In this document: one piece after another, positions 1-6,585 of the stretch
How positions within the stretch are numbered: position 1 is the first letter of the stretch
Layout: each line of letters starts with the position of its first letter
From: Patescibacteria group bacterium
GTDB taxonomy: Bacteria; Patescibacteriota; Gracilibacteria; JAHISY01
DNA length: 12,293 bases
Reading direction: 5' to 3'
Assembly: GCA_018817365.1 (NCBI GenBank)
Contig: JAHISY010000077.1
Span: 1 to 12,293, forward strand
The notes under the pieces: model-generated
What the model was told of the DNA's origin: nothing
Seen by the model: the letters and a program-made list of their open reading frames with translations, nothing else
Database searches by the model: none
Position numbers and translations under genes: made by a program

Positions 1-47
1 AGAGCGACAAAACTGCCTTTGAGCTTCATTTCAAATTTTGAAATAAA

Positions 48-557
48 TTATTCGACCGTCGTCTCGTTTTCGCCTTCTGCCGGTTCGGCAACTTCTGCTC
101 CCTCTCCCGTCAAAACTTCACCGCCATCGGTTTCAGTAGTTTTCAAATCTTCTCCACTTTCCGCGTCCAACTCTCCATTTTCTAGATTTTCCTCCGCCGC
201 TTCTACTTCTCCGATCGCCCGCTCTGCTTCGCCGAGAGCTAGTTGTAGCTCCGCAATCGTCGTTCGCAAGCTTTCGATTTCGGCAGGGTCATTTTCTCTG
301 CCGAGCAATTTATTGATTGAATCTACCGCTTCATTGATTTCCGCCACCATTTCTTCGAGCTGCTTTTTCTTTTCGAGGAGGACGCCGTATGCATCTTTTG
401 CCTCCGTCACCGTGTTTTCGATTCCGCCCTTTATCTCCACAATTTTTTCGCTCACGCTCGCCTGCAATTCTCTCGCGTCCTCAATCACCGCGCCGATAGT
501 TTGGCAGCCAGAGAAGATGATTGAAACAATGACGATTGCGAATAGATTTTTAATCAC
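48..557 (-). CDS. Putative coiled-coil lipoprotein with acidic tail
   Basis: A 169-residue protein starting at GTG (557). Residues 1-18 form a lipoprotein signal peptide: two positive-side residues, a hydrophobic core and a lipobox-like IFSGC with Cys18 as the predicted lipidated residue. Residues about 25-125 are strongly helical and rich in Glu, Ala, Leu and Lys with heptad-like spacing, so a coiled coil is likely. Residues 125-169 are a low-complexity acidic tail rich in Glu, Gly and Thr. No enzymatic motif is visible and I do not recognise a family. It probably sits at the outer face of the cytoplasmic membrane or in the envelope, with a structural or tethering role (inference). The GTG start is supported by the signal peptide and by a TAAAAT hexamer six bases upstream. 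It is divergent from dnaN. Confidence 0.75.
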   Translation of the reverse strand: MIKNLFAIVIVSIIFSGCQTIGAVIEDARELQASVSEKIVEIKGGIENTVTEAKDAYGVLLEKKKQLEEMVAEINEAVDSINKLLGRENDPAEIESLRTTIAELQLALGEAERAIGEVEAAEENLENGELDAESGEDLKTTETDGGEVLTGEGAEVAEPAEGENETTVE

Positions 558-563
558 AGAAGT

Positions 564-569
564 ATTTTA
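564..569 (-). promoter_or_regulatory. -10 element of the lipoprotein gene, leaderless type
   Basis: TAAAAT on the minus strand with exactly six bases (ACTTCT) before the GTG start at 557. A start point about seven bases downstream of the hexamer would fall on the start codon. No good -35 box is visible. Confidence 0.45.
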
Positions 570-728
570 TTCTTCTTTGTTTTAATTTGCACCGTATCTG
601 TCAATCAGTCTCAACCAACGAATGTTGGCAAGTCTCCACCCTCAACCCTCCACTTTCCACTTTCCAATCAACTGTTGGCAGGAAGCCGTAAAAGATTTAA
701 AATTCACGCGAATTTAAAAACACTTCAA

Positions 729-1829
729 ATGCTACTTTCGTGTGAACAAAAAGATCTTCTCGCGGCTCTTGCCACTGTTTCGAAGGCGGTGAATCTCAAT
801 TCCACGCTGCCCGTTTTGAATAACATTCTGCTCAAAGCAGAGAATAAAAAACTCTCGTTCGCCGCGACTAATCTCGAAATTGCGATCACCACCTCGATTC
901 GCGCCGAAATTAAAAATGAAGGCAGCCTCACGGTCCCCGCGCGGCTTTTCACGAATTACGTCGGGCTGCTCGCGGACGGGAAGGTCGAGCTAAAAAATTC
1001 GGAAGGGCTGGATTTGCAAATTTCCGCAGCGAAATCGAAGACGCGGATAAAAGGCATTTCTGCGGATGAATTCCCGCTCATTCCGCAAGTCAAAAAAGAA
1101 GTTTCACTTACGTTGCCGGCTTCCGATTTTCTCGAAGCGATTAATCAAGTCGCATTCGCGGCGGCGCGGGACATGGTTCGCCCCGTCCTCGCTGGCGCGC
1201 ATCTCCGCGCAAACAAAAAGGAAGTCCGGCTCGCCGCCACCGACAGCTACCGGCTTTCCGAAAAAATTCTCAAATCTGCCACCGCCCCCGAAAAAGAAAT
1301 TTCAATCATCATCCCCACGCGGACGGTTCAAGAGCTGGCTCGTATCCTCGAAAAAGGGAAGGAGACTGTTACGCTCGATATTTCTGCGAATCAAGTTCTC
1401 TTTCTTTACAAAAACGTCGAACTGGCTTCGCGGCTGATCGAGGGAAGCTATCCTGATTATGAGCAAATTATTCCCAAAAAACACATCACCACAGTTTCCG
1501 TCAAAACTGAGGAGCTGACCACGGCGGTGAAACGCGTGAATCTTTTTGCGAAAGATTCCCATTCCGTGAAGCTCGAAATTTCCGCTGACAAAAAATTAAA
1601 AATCCTCTCGGACGCCACCCAAATTGGTGAGGAACAGGCGGAGGTTTCAGCGACGATCGCAGGTTCGGAGAATGCCGTCGCGCTGAACGCGAATTATTTG
1701 CTCGAAGCCCTCTCTTCCATCAGCTCGAAAGATTTGGAAATTGAGCTCGGTGAAAAAATGGTGCCGGCGGTTCTGCGTCCGGCGAAATCAAAAGATTACC
1801 TGCACTTGATTATGCCGTTGAAAGTGTGA
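729..1829 (+). CDS. dnaN: DNA polymerase III beta subunit (sliding clamp)
   Basis: The protein forms the ring-shaped clamp that tethers DNA polymerase III to DNA. From ATG 729 it is 367 residues, essentially the usual bacterial length (366 in E. coli). The N-terminus runs MLLSCEQKDLLAALATVSKA and continues with STLPVLNNILL, aligning with the E. coli start and its RPTLPILGNLLL segment. The three clamp repeats occupy about 1-120, 121-245 and 246-367, and the C-terminus HLIMPLKV matches the conserved VMPMRL-type ending that helps form the protein-binding pocket. An in-frame TTG at 675 would add 18 residues, but these do not resemble the family, so 729 is preferred. The upstream spacer has a CCAAC-GAAT-GTTGG hairpin (615-628) and two copies of TGTTGGCA. 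A small zinc-ribbon gene follows 7 bases after the stop, probably co-transcribed. Confidence 0.95.
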   Translation: MLLSCEQKDLLAALATVSKAVNLNSTLPVLNNILLKAENKKLSFAATNLEIAITTSIRAEIKNEGSLTVPARLFTNYVGLLADGKVELKNSEGLDLQISAAKSKTRIKGISADEFPLIPQVKKEVSLTLPASDFLEAINQVAFAAARDMVRPVLAGAHLRANKKEVRLAATDSYRLSEKILKSATAPEKEISIIIPTRTVQELARILEKGKETVTLDISANQVLFLYKNVELASRLIEGSYPDYEQIIPKKHITTVSVKTEELTTAVKRVNLFAKDSHSVKLEISADKKLKILSDATQIGEEQAEVSATIAGSENAVALNANYLLEALSSISSKDLEIELGEKMVPAVLRPAKSKDYLHLIMPLKV

Positions 1830-1836
1830 TTTTTTT

Positions 1837-2049
1837 ATGATGACAAAAGCGATTCAAAATTTCATTGTCAAAAAAATTTCTGCTTGCGCGATTTGCAATC
1901 ATTGCGGCAGGAGCGTTGCTTTTGGGTCGGGAAAATTTGTGAACAGAATTCCAGATATTAATGACTGCTCCACGAGAATCAGCAACGGTTTGCAATTCCC
2001 GTTTGGAGATTTTGTTTGCGAAGAGTGCGACGATAATCCGATGACATGA
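1837..2049 (+). CDS. Small zinc-ribbon protein of unknown role
   Basis: A 70-residue protein with two CxxC pairs, Cys20/Cys23 (CNHC) and Cys61/Cys64 (CEEC), spaced about 38 residues apart as in a single zinc ribbon; Cys17 and Cys44 are extra. Between the pairs is the segment AFGSGKFVNRIPD, which looks conserved rather than random, and GDFVCEECDD closes the ribbon. I regard it as a genuine small conserved hypothetical rather than a chance frame, because both knuckles and the aromatic residue before the second are present. ATG 1840 is an alternative start. It follows dnaN by 7 bases and probably shares its transcript. Function is unknown; binding to nucleic acid or protein is the generic possibility. 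Confidence 0.65.
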   Translation: MMTKAIQNFIVKKISACAICNHCGRSVAFGSGKFVNRIPDINDCSTRISNGLQFPFGDFVCEECDDNPMT

Positions 2050-2117
2050 CAAGGAATTTGGTCACTTTTTGTTTTTATGGCAGAGCCTGCTAATAGTTTA
2101 GCTTTACCAAACTCTAA

Positions 2118-2123
2118 TATTCT
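2118..2123 (+). promoter_or_regulatory. Possible -10 element of rhuM
   Basis: TATTCT lies six bases before the rhuM ATG; a second candidate, TAATAT, overlaps it at 2115-2120. The spacing matches the leaderless arrangement seen at other genes here. An extended -10-like TGCTAATAG lies further up at 2088-2096, so a normal leadered transcript is also possible. Confidence 0.3.
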
Positions 2124-2129
2124 AACCAA

Positions 2130-3128
2130 ATGTCAAAAAAAGATTCACCATCTGAAAACTCTTACCCTATTATTCTGTACCAGACAGAAGATGGTAAAAC
2201 AAAAATCGATGTTCGCATTAAAGATGAAACTGTGTGGCTTACGCATGCTCAAATGTCAGAGTTGTTCCAAAAATCCATACCCACTATTAGTGAACATATT
2301 TCTAATATTTACAAAGAAGGAGAATTGGTTAAAAATACAACTTTTCGGAATTTCCGAATGGTTCAAAAAGAGGGTTCTAAAAATGTTGAAAGGTTCTTGG
2401 ATCATTACAATCTCGATGTAATTATTTCAGTTGGATACAGGGTTAGGTCTATCAGAGGCACACAATTCAGAATATGGGCTACTCAGGCGTTGAGGGAGTT
2501 TATCGTTAAGGGTTTTGTAATGGATGATGAACGAATGAAACATGGTCCTACATATTTCAGAGAACTTGAAGAAAGGGTCAGGGAAATTAGACTTTCAGAA
2601 AGAAATCTTTACCAAAAGGTAAAGGATATTTTTGCATTGTCTTCAGACTATTTTCCTAGCTCAGAGGCAGCCGTAATGTTTTTTAAAAGCATGCAAAGTA
2701 AATTTGAATACGCCATAACTGGCAAAACATCACCAGAAATTATTAAAGACAGAATAGGTTCGGATAAAGATCATTGTGGGTTAACTAACTGGAAAGGCAG
2801 TGACCCAACTGTTCCAGAGGCGAAAGTAGCCAAAAACTACTTACTTAGACTAGAACTAAGGCAGCTTGCTTTACTTGTTGAGTCATTTCTCGCACTTGCT
2901 GAATTTTATGTCGCAAGGGGTAGTCCAATGGCTATGGAAGATTGGATAGTCAAATTAAACACATTCCTAAAATCAAATGAACTCGCTGCTCAGGAGGACG
3001 GAGGAAAAGTTTCTCGTAAAAGCGTGGATAAAATCGTAAAAGAAGAAATGGCTAAATGGAAAGAAAGACGTAAGTTAGAAGAACCACGACACGACAAGCT
3101 ATTAAAAATCGACAAACCGGTTCAGTAG
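2130..3128 (+). CDS. rhuM: RhuM-family protein (virulence RhuM-like)
   Basis: A 332-residue, apparently full-length member of the RhuM family, named from a Salmonella pathogenicity-island gene; the biochemical role is not established. The N-terminal part (about 20-65) has a winged-helix-like segment with TVWLTHAQMSELFQ and TISEHISNIYKEGEL. The family's most diagnostic block follows at about 90-125: YNLDVIISVGYRVRSIRGTQFRIWATQALRE is recognisable in pieces such as NLDVIISVGYRV and GTQFRIWATQAL. The C-terminal half carries AITGKTSPEII, a GLTNW segment, VAKNYLLRLEL and a helical region, matching the domain shared by RhuM and some Fic-associated proteins. The gene is visibly AT-richer in codon use than dnaN or thrC, suggesting horizontal transfer. 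No partner toxin or antitoxin gene is adjacent. Two short hairpins follow the stop. Confidence 0.85.
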   Translation: MSKKDSPSENSYPIILYQTEDGKTKIDVRIKDETVWLTHAQMSELFQKSIPTISEHISNIYKEGELVKNTTFRNFRMVQKEGSKNVERFLDHYNLDVIISVGYRVRSIRGTQFRIWATQALREFIVKGFVMDDERMKHGPTYFRELEERVREIRLSERNLYQKVKDIFALSSDYFPSSEAAVMFFKSMQSKFEYAITGKTSPEIIKDRIGSDKDHCGLTNWKGSDPTVPEAKVAKNYLLRLELRQLALLVESFLALAEFYVARGSPMAMEDWIVKLNTFLKSNELAAQEDGGKVSRKSVDKIVKEEMAKWKERRKLEEPRHDKLLKIDKPVQ

Positions 3129-3163
3129 CCATTCAGCGAATTGAGTGGCGATATGCTTTATCG
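3129..3163 (+). other. Pair of hairpins after rhuM
   Basis: CCATTCA (3129-3135) can pair with TGAGTGG (3142-3148) with one G-T wobble, and CGATA (3149-3153) pairs perfectly with TATCG (3159-3163). They abut the rhuM stop. There is no T-tract, so this is not a canonical intrinsic terminator; it may be a 3' end structure or a remnant of the boundary of the imported segment. Confidence 0.35.
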
Positions 3164-3227
3164 TCGCGCAGAAGCAGTATCGAATTATGTTTTAAATTAC
3201 ATCCACTCATAAAATAATCTCAATAAC

Positions 3228-3629
3228 TTGAACAACCCAAATAATTCATCGCAGCCGTTTTATTTCAAAATCGTACTCGGGAGCGCGTTTGCCGTGATTG
3301 TTTTCATGCTCTTCGCGCTCGCTCGCTCGACTTACCGCGACTTATTCCAGGTCGGCAGCTACATCGAAGCCTCCGTCGCATCTATCGAAGAACAAAAAGA
3401 AGATTTGGCTGCCAAGCCTTCCGAACTTGCATACGCGGAATCCCCTCGCTATCGCGAAAAAATCGCGAAAGAGCTGCTCGGTCGGAAACTGCCCGGCGAG
3501 GAGGTGATTATTCTCACGGACGAAACACAAACATTCGCAGACTTCCTTCCGAGCCAGACTCAAACCAAAAAAAATTACGAACTGCTCAGTCCTCCGCAGA
3601 AGTGGTTGCGGTATGTTTTCGGAATATAA
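3228..3629 (+). CDS. FtsB/DivIC-like septum formation initiator protein
   Basis: A 133-residue single-span protein of the FtsB/DivIC (septum formation initiator) type, which in other bacteria forms part of the division complex linking early cell-division proteins to septal wall synthesis. Residues 12-31 are a membrane helix, followed by a short coiled-coil-like stretch (42-58) and then the family's hallmark: REKIAKELLGRKLPGEEVI at about 76-94 matches the usual REx-AKE-LG-x-x-PGE pattern. A C-terminal tail ends in WLRYVFGI. The TTG start is chosen because an in-frame TAA lies 18 bases upstream and the next Met is inside the membrane helix. TAATCT lies seven bases before the TTG. It stands alone between rhuM and a gene-poor spacer; no murein genes are adjacent. 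Confidence 0.75.
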   Translation: MNNPNNSSQPFYFKIVLGSAFAVIVFMLFALARSTYRDLFQVGSYIEASVASIEEQKEDLAAKPSELAYAESPRYREKIAKELLGRKLPGEEVIILTDETQTFADFLPSQTQTKKNYELLSPPQKWLRYVFGI

Positions 3630-3926
3630 AGAGATGTTTAAAATGTTCTAATTGTTTGATCGCTTCGCTTGTTCTAAATAGAATTTTCAATTCACAAATT
3701 TACAAATTCACAAATAATTCTCAAATCACAAATTCTTAAAAACAACTACAGGAATCGGATTTAACAACTTGTCTTGCTGCCAAAAAAATCTCTTGCGAAC
3801 CAACTTGTTTGACATTTCTAGAGCTTCCCAAAAGAAGAATTTGAAGAAAAAAGCAAAGAGCTTTATTTTGAACTTATCGCACTCGAAAAATATCTTCGCA
3901 AAAACATTTCTAACAATTAGAACAAC
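3630..3926. other. Spacer bounded by inverted repeats, no convincing gene
   Basis: About 300 bases without a supported gene. The left side has TGTTCTAATTGTT (from about 3643) and the right side has its inverse AACAATTAGAACA (3913-3925), just before the thrC start. Between them are an AT-rich run with repeated TTCACAAAT/TCACAAATT units (3690-3736) and a 32-codon open stretch at 3822-3920 without a start codon, rich in Glu/Lys (begins SFPKEEFEEKSKEL), which may be a gene remnant. This could be a small inserted, non-autonomous element. Confidence 0.4.
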
Positions 3927-5816
3927 TTGAACAATACGAACATCTATCAGCTTCGCTGTGTCGGTTGCCAAAAAATTGTCTCCGAAACGAATTCCGTCTC
4001 TCGCTGCAATTTTTGCGGCGAGGCGCTTGATGTTGAGTGGGATTTCATGCAACTGAAAAAGCGGGTGAAAAAAGAATTCCGAAAGGCTGCCCCCCTCTCT
4101 GTCAAAAAGTACCTCTCATTTTTTCCGCTCCACAAAAACTCCAAAATTATCAGCTTGAACGAAGGCGGCACCCCTCTCATTCCACTCAAAAAGCTTGTCC
4201 TCGACACCGATCGGGGGCTTGCCCTCGGTCACGATCGGGGGCTTGGAAAAAAACTGCAACAGCCAAAACTTTTTCTCAAAAATGAAGGAATGAACCCGAC
4301 GGGTGTTTTCAAAGATCGAGGTTCGCTGGTCGAGATTTCGAAAGCGCTTGAATTAAAAGCGCGAGCGGTGGTGTGCGCTTCCACCGGGAATATGGCCGCT
4401 TCCGTCGCCGCGTATTCCGCGCTCGCCGGATTGCCGTGTTACGTTCTCATTCCCGAAAACACGCCGCTCGGCAAGCTTGCGCAAACGATAAGCTACGGCG
4501 CGCGCGTTCTCTCGATTCGCGGGACGTATGCTGATTGCTGCGAGCTCGCGGAAAAAATGGCGGCAAAATATAATTTTTATCTCGCGGGCGATTATGTTTT
4601 TCGCTCGGAGGGGCAAAAAACAATCGCGTTCGAAATTATCGAGCAGTTGGATTTCACCTCCCCCGATGCGGTCATCGTGCCTGTCGGCTGCGGGACGAAT
4701 CTCGCGGCGATTTGGAAAGGTTTCCTCGAATTTAAAAAGCTCGGTTTCATCAAAAAACTGCCGAAAATTATCGGCGTGCAGCCCGCGGGCTGTTCGACCA
4801 TTGTTGCGGCTTTCACGAAAAAATTAAAAAAAGCGCCGTTTGTCGCACACCCGCAAACAATTTGCAGCGCTGTCGGAATCGGTCGACCGCTCGATGATCT
4901 GAAAGCGCTTGAGGCGATTCGAAAATCCGGCGGGATCGGAATTTCTGTCGCCGATTCAGAAGTCGTCCGCGCGCAGCTCGACCTCGGCGAGCAGGAAGCT
5001 ATCTTCGTTGAACCGTCCGCCGCGTTGCCGCTCGCCGCGATTCGAGAATTAAAAAAGAAGCGACTTCTCAAAAAAACAGACACTGTTGTTCTCATCGCGA
5101 CTGGTACTGGTCTGAAAGATTCAAAATCCGCGCTCGACGCGCACCCCGCCCCGCCCTCCGTCGAACCGGAGATGGGGGAAATCGACCGCTTTTTGAAGTA
5201 CAAACTTTACGCGATCCGTTCGGCGGGATTCAGCGAGCGGCGGAAGATTCTTTTTCGCGCCACCCCGCCGCTGCCAAAATTAAAAAACATCATCAAAAAA
5301 GAATTCTCTGCGGACTTGAAAGAATCTCACCTTGCCGAGATACGGCTTGCCATCGAGACTTTTCTCGCAAAAGGAAAGGTGGTGGCAAAAGCCGATCTGC
5401 AAAGCTTGGTCGAAGAAGTTTTGAGCGATCTTACGCACGAAGCGCGGGTGATGCGGGTTCGCGATTACAAATTAAAAATTCAGCGAAAGGAGCGACCGTA
5501 CGCCGAAGTTGAAATTGAGTTTCTCGGTAAAAAACTGCGCGCGAATTCACGCGGCGTCGGACCGGTGGATGCGGTGATTTCGGCGATTCGGAAGGCGTTG
5601 AAAAACAAATCTCCGCTCCGCGAGAATTTGGTCAACTTCGAAGTTTTCGTCGATGCGGATGGAGTCGATGCCACGACCGAAGTGAAGATGGAGCTCGAAG
5701 ATTCTCAAAAAAATTCCGTCGTCGCCATTGCGAATTCTCCCGACATCATCACTGCCTCAATCGCCGCCTTTGAAAAAGGCTACAATATTCTTTATTGGAA
5801 GGGAGAGAAGGGGTGA
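3927..5816 (+). CDS. thrC: Threonine synthase fused to a LeuA-type regulatory domain
   Basis: Threonine synthase is a PLP enzyme that converts O-phosphohomoserine to threonine. Residues 1-40 form an N-terminal zinc-ribbon-like motif (Cys11/Cys14, Cys27/Cys30) common in this family. The catalytic fold spans about 75-405: NEGGTPLIPL, the PLP lysine Lys129 in NPTGVFKDRGS, STGNMAAS, the phosphate-binding GCGTN (254-258) and ATGTGLKDS (391-399). Most threonine synthases of this class end near here. This one continues to 629: a helical linker with FLAKGKVVAKADLQSLVEEV resembling LeuA subdomain II, then PYAEVEIEFLGKK and SRGVGPVDAVISAIRKAL (about 541-558), DGVDATTEVKMEL and SPDIITASIAAFEKG, which follow the order of the allosteric LeuA dimer domain. 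TTG 3927 is the first possible start after an in-frame TAG nine bases upstream, and it retains the zinc ribbon. A 24-base-period duplication lies at residues about 94-106. Confidence 0.9.
   Translation: MNNTNIYQLRCVGCQKIVSETNSVSRCNFCGEALDVEWDFMQLKKRVKKEFRKAAPLSVKKYLSFFPLHKNSKIISLNEGGTPLIPLKKLVLDTDRGLALGHDRGLGKKLQQPKLFLKNEGMNPTGVFKDRGSLVEISKALELKARAVVCASTGNMAASVAAYSALAGLPCYVLIPENTPLGKLAQTISYGARVLSIRGTYADCCELAEKMAAKYNFYLAGDYVFRSEGQKTIAFEIIEQLDFTSPDAVIVPVGCGTNLAAIWKGFLEFKKLGFIKKLPKIIGVQPAGCSTIVAAFTKKLKKAPFVAHPQTICSAVGIGRPLDDLKALEAIRKSGGIGISVADSEVVRAQLDLGEQEAIFVEPSAALPLAAIRELKKKRLLKKTDTVVLIATGTGLKDSKSALDAHPAPPSVEPEMGEIDRFLKYKLYAIRSAGFSERRKILFRATPPLPKLKNIIKKEFSADLKESHLAEIRLAIETFLAKGKVVAKADLQSLVEEVLSDLTHEARVMRVRDYKLKIQRKERPYAEVEIEFLGKKLRANSRGVGPVDAVISAIRKALKNKSPLRENLVNFEVFVDADGVDATTEVKMELEDSQKNSVVAIANSPDIITASIAAFEKGYNILYWKGEKG
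4209..4245 (+). repeat. In-frame direct repeat with hairpin inside thrC
   Basis: GATCGGGGGCTTG occurs at 4209-4221 and 4233-4245, a 24-base period that keeps frame and gives the DRGLALGHDRGLGKK segment of ThrC. The unit also has hairpin potential, since CGGGGGCTTGCCCTCG is nearly self-complementary. It sits in a loop between two conserved strands, where an insertion would be tolerated. Confidence 0.7.
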
Positions 5817-5867
5817 GGGAGTTTGAGAGAGGGGTTGGAGGGATGGTGAGGGGCGTGGGCGTGGGGT
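5800..5867 (+). other. G-rich tract with G-quadruplex potential after thrC
   Basis: Starting in the last thrC codons, the plus strand has an almost C-free run with G-tracts at 5831-5834, 5840-5842, 5850-5853, 5857-5859 and 5863-5866, separated by short loops, plus CGTGGG twice. This meets a simple four-tract G-quadruplex pattern. It lies immediately left of the AT-rich cassette-like region. Confidence 0.55.
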
Positions 5868-5875
5868 AAAATGAG

Positions 5876-6317
5876 TTAGATAAAATTTTGATTTAATAAC
5901 CATAAGATTATGAACAACGATGGTAAAACAGTTGGTCTACAGATTGGGGGTACTGTAGGACCAAACGACAAAGTCGGTATGCATGTTCCCATACCTGTTG
6001 CACCAAGTGTAGGAGTAAAAGTTCAGCTTGGTGACGAACTGGACAATGCTGCCAAAGAAGTTGCTGCAAATATTCCAGATAATCATCCCAAAGCAGTTGA
6101 GGTACGTAAAATAGTTGATGAGATTTTGTTAGAAAAGGATAAAGAATCCAAGCTTAAAAAAACTCAAAAGCTTGTCATAATTGGTGCAGGCATCACACAA
6201 ATTGCAGTAGGCATAGGAAAAATAACAAAGTTATTGGGTTTTTAGTGCGACGGTAAAAAACATCATCTAACAGATAATATGAGGCTCATCTTTTGCAGAG
6301 CTTCTCCCGTTCGCTCG
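5876..6317 (+). mobile_element. Candidate integron-type gene cassette 1
   Basis: The segment begins with TTAGAT within GTTAGAT (5875-5881), contains one AT-rich gene and ends in a 59-base attC-like site. The inverse core ATCTAAC (6265-6271) is the exact reverse complement of the cassette's own GTTAGAT start, as known for integron cassettes in their circular form. The gene starts 29 bases from the cassette edge, the usual compact layout. No integrase gene is in the window. Confidence 0.45.
5910..6245 (+). CDS. Small hypothetical protein with hydrophobic C-terminus
   Basis: A 111-residue protein I do not recognise. The N-terminal 45 residues are rich in Gly, Val and Pro (GLQIGGTVGPNDKVGMHVPI), giving a beta-like or extended pattern. 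The middle (45-87) is predicted helical and charged. The C-terminal 24 residues (LVIIGAGITQIAVGIG then KITKLLGF) are hydrophobic and Gly-rich, compatible with a membrane-inserting helix. There is no signal peptide. Base and codon use are much more AT-rich than flanking thrC, indicating recent acquisition. It is the only gene of the proposed cassette 1, and a second small gene with a hydrophobic, Gly-rich segment follows about 100 bases later. A membrane-active or immunity-type function is possible but unsupported. Confidence 0.6.
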   Translation: MNNDGKTVGLQIGGTVGPNDKVGMHVPIPVAPSVGVKVQLGDELDNAAKEVAANIPDNHPKAVEVRKIVDEILLEKDKESKLKKTQKLVIIGAGITQIAVGIGKITKLLGF

Positions 6318-6323
6318 TTAAAT
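6265..6323 (+). other. Candidate attC recombination site
   Basis: Fits the attC plan: R'' ATCTAAC (RYYYAAC, 6265-6271), L'' GAGGCTC (6281-6287), a 10-base loop, L' GAGC-TT-CTC (6298-6306) pairing with L'' except for two extrahelical T bases, and R' GTTAAAT (GTTRRRY, 6317-6323). The total length of 59 bases is typical of short attC sites. The next small gene begins 23 bases after it. Confidence 0.5.
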
Positions 6324-6346
6324 AAAATTAATCTAATTACACTATT

Positions 6347-6571
6347 ATGAAAAAATATTTAATACCAATGCTGGTTGTGGCAGCAATAGCAATGGGATTC
6401 ACCTTTTTTGGAATGATTCCAGAAGTGGCAAAAAAAATTATGGGTGGAGCTTTGATAGGAGCTTTGATAGGATTATGGCTGGAATGGATAATAACGGACG
6501 CAGCTAAAGAAGCTACTAAAGAAATAAAGGACACAATTAAAGAAGCTGTTGAAGAAATAAGGCATGACTAA
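6347..6571 (+). CDS. Small two-helix membrane protein
   Basis: A 74-residue protein without a recognised family. Residues 4-22 are a first hydrophobic helix (LIPMLVVAAIAMGFTFFG), residues 31-49 a second one with a glycine zipper (IMGGALIGALIGLWLEWI), and residues 51-72 a charged amphipathic helix (DAAKEATKEIKDTIKEAVEE). The GALIGALIG part is encoded by a 12-base tandem duplication, GGAGCTTTGATA, at 6446-6469. Base use is AT-rich like the preceding small gene. It is the only gene in what would be cassette 2. Glycine-zipper helices often oligomerise in membranes, so holin-like, pore-forming or envelope-stress roles are conceivable; none is shown. Confidence 0.6.
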   Translation: MKKYLIPMLVVAAIAMGFTFFGMIPEVAKKIMGGALIGALIGLWLEWIITDAAKEATKEIKDTIKEAVEEIRHD

Positions 6572-6585
6572 TTTTTTTATTTAAA

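Noticed and set aside
19..585. 188-codon plus-strand frame over the lipoprotein
   Set aside because: Ser-rich shadow of the Glu/Ala-rich lipoprotein; the minus frame has a signal peptide and lipobox.
675..728. TTG start for dnaN giving 18 extra N-terminal residues
   Set aside because: The extra residues do not resemble any clamp N-terminus; the ATG at 729 gives the canonical start and length.
3129..3163. attC site after rhuM
   Set aside because: Hairpins are present but no RYYYAAC/GTTRRRY core pair flanks them.
3822..3920. Small gene such as an S23 four-helix-bundle protein between ftsB and thrC
   Set aside because: It has no start codon, is only 32 codons long and does not match S23 motifs; kept only as a possible remnant.
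4592..5203. 203-codon minus-strand open frame within thrC
   Set aside because: Antisense shadow of the conserved threonine synthase core.
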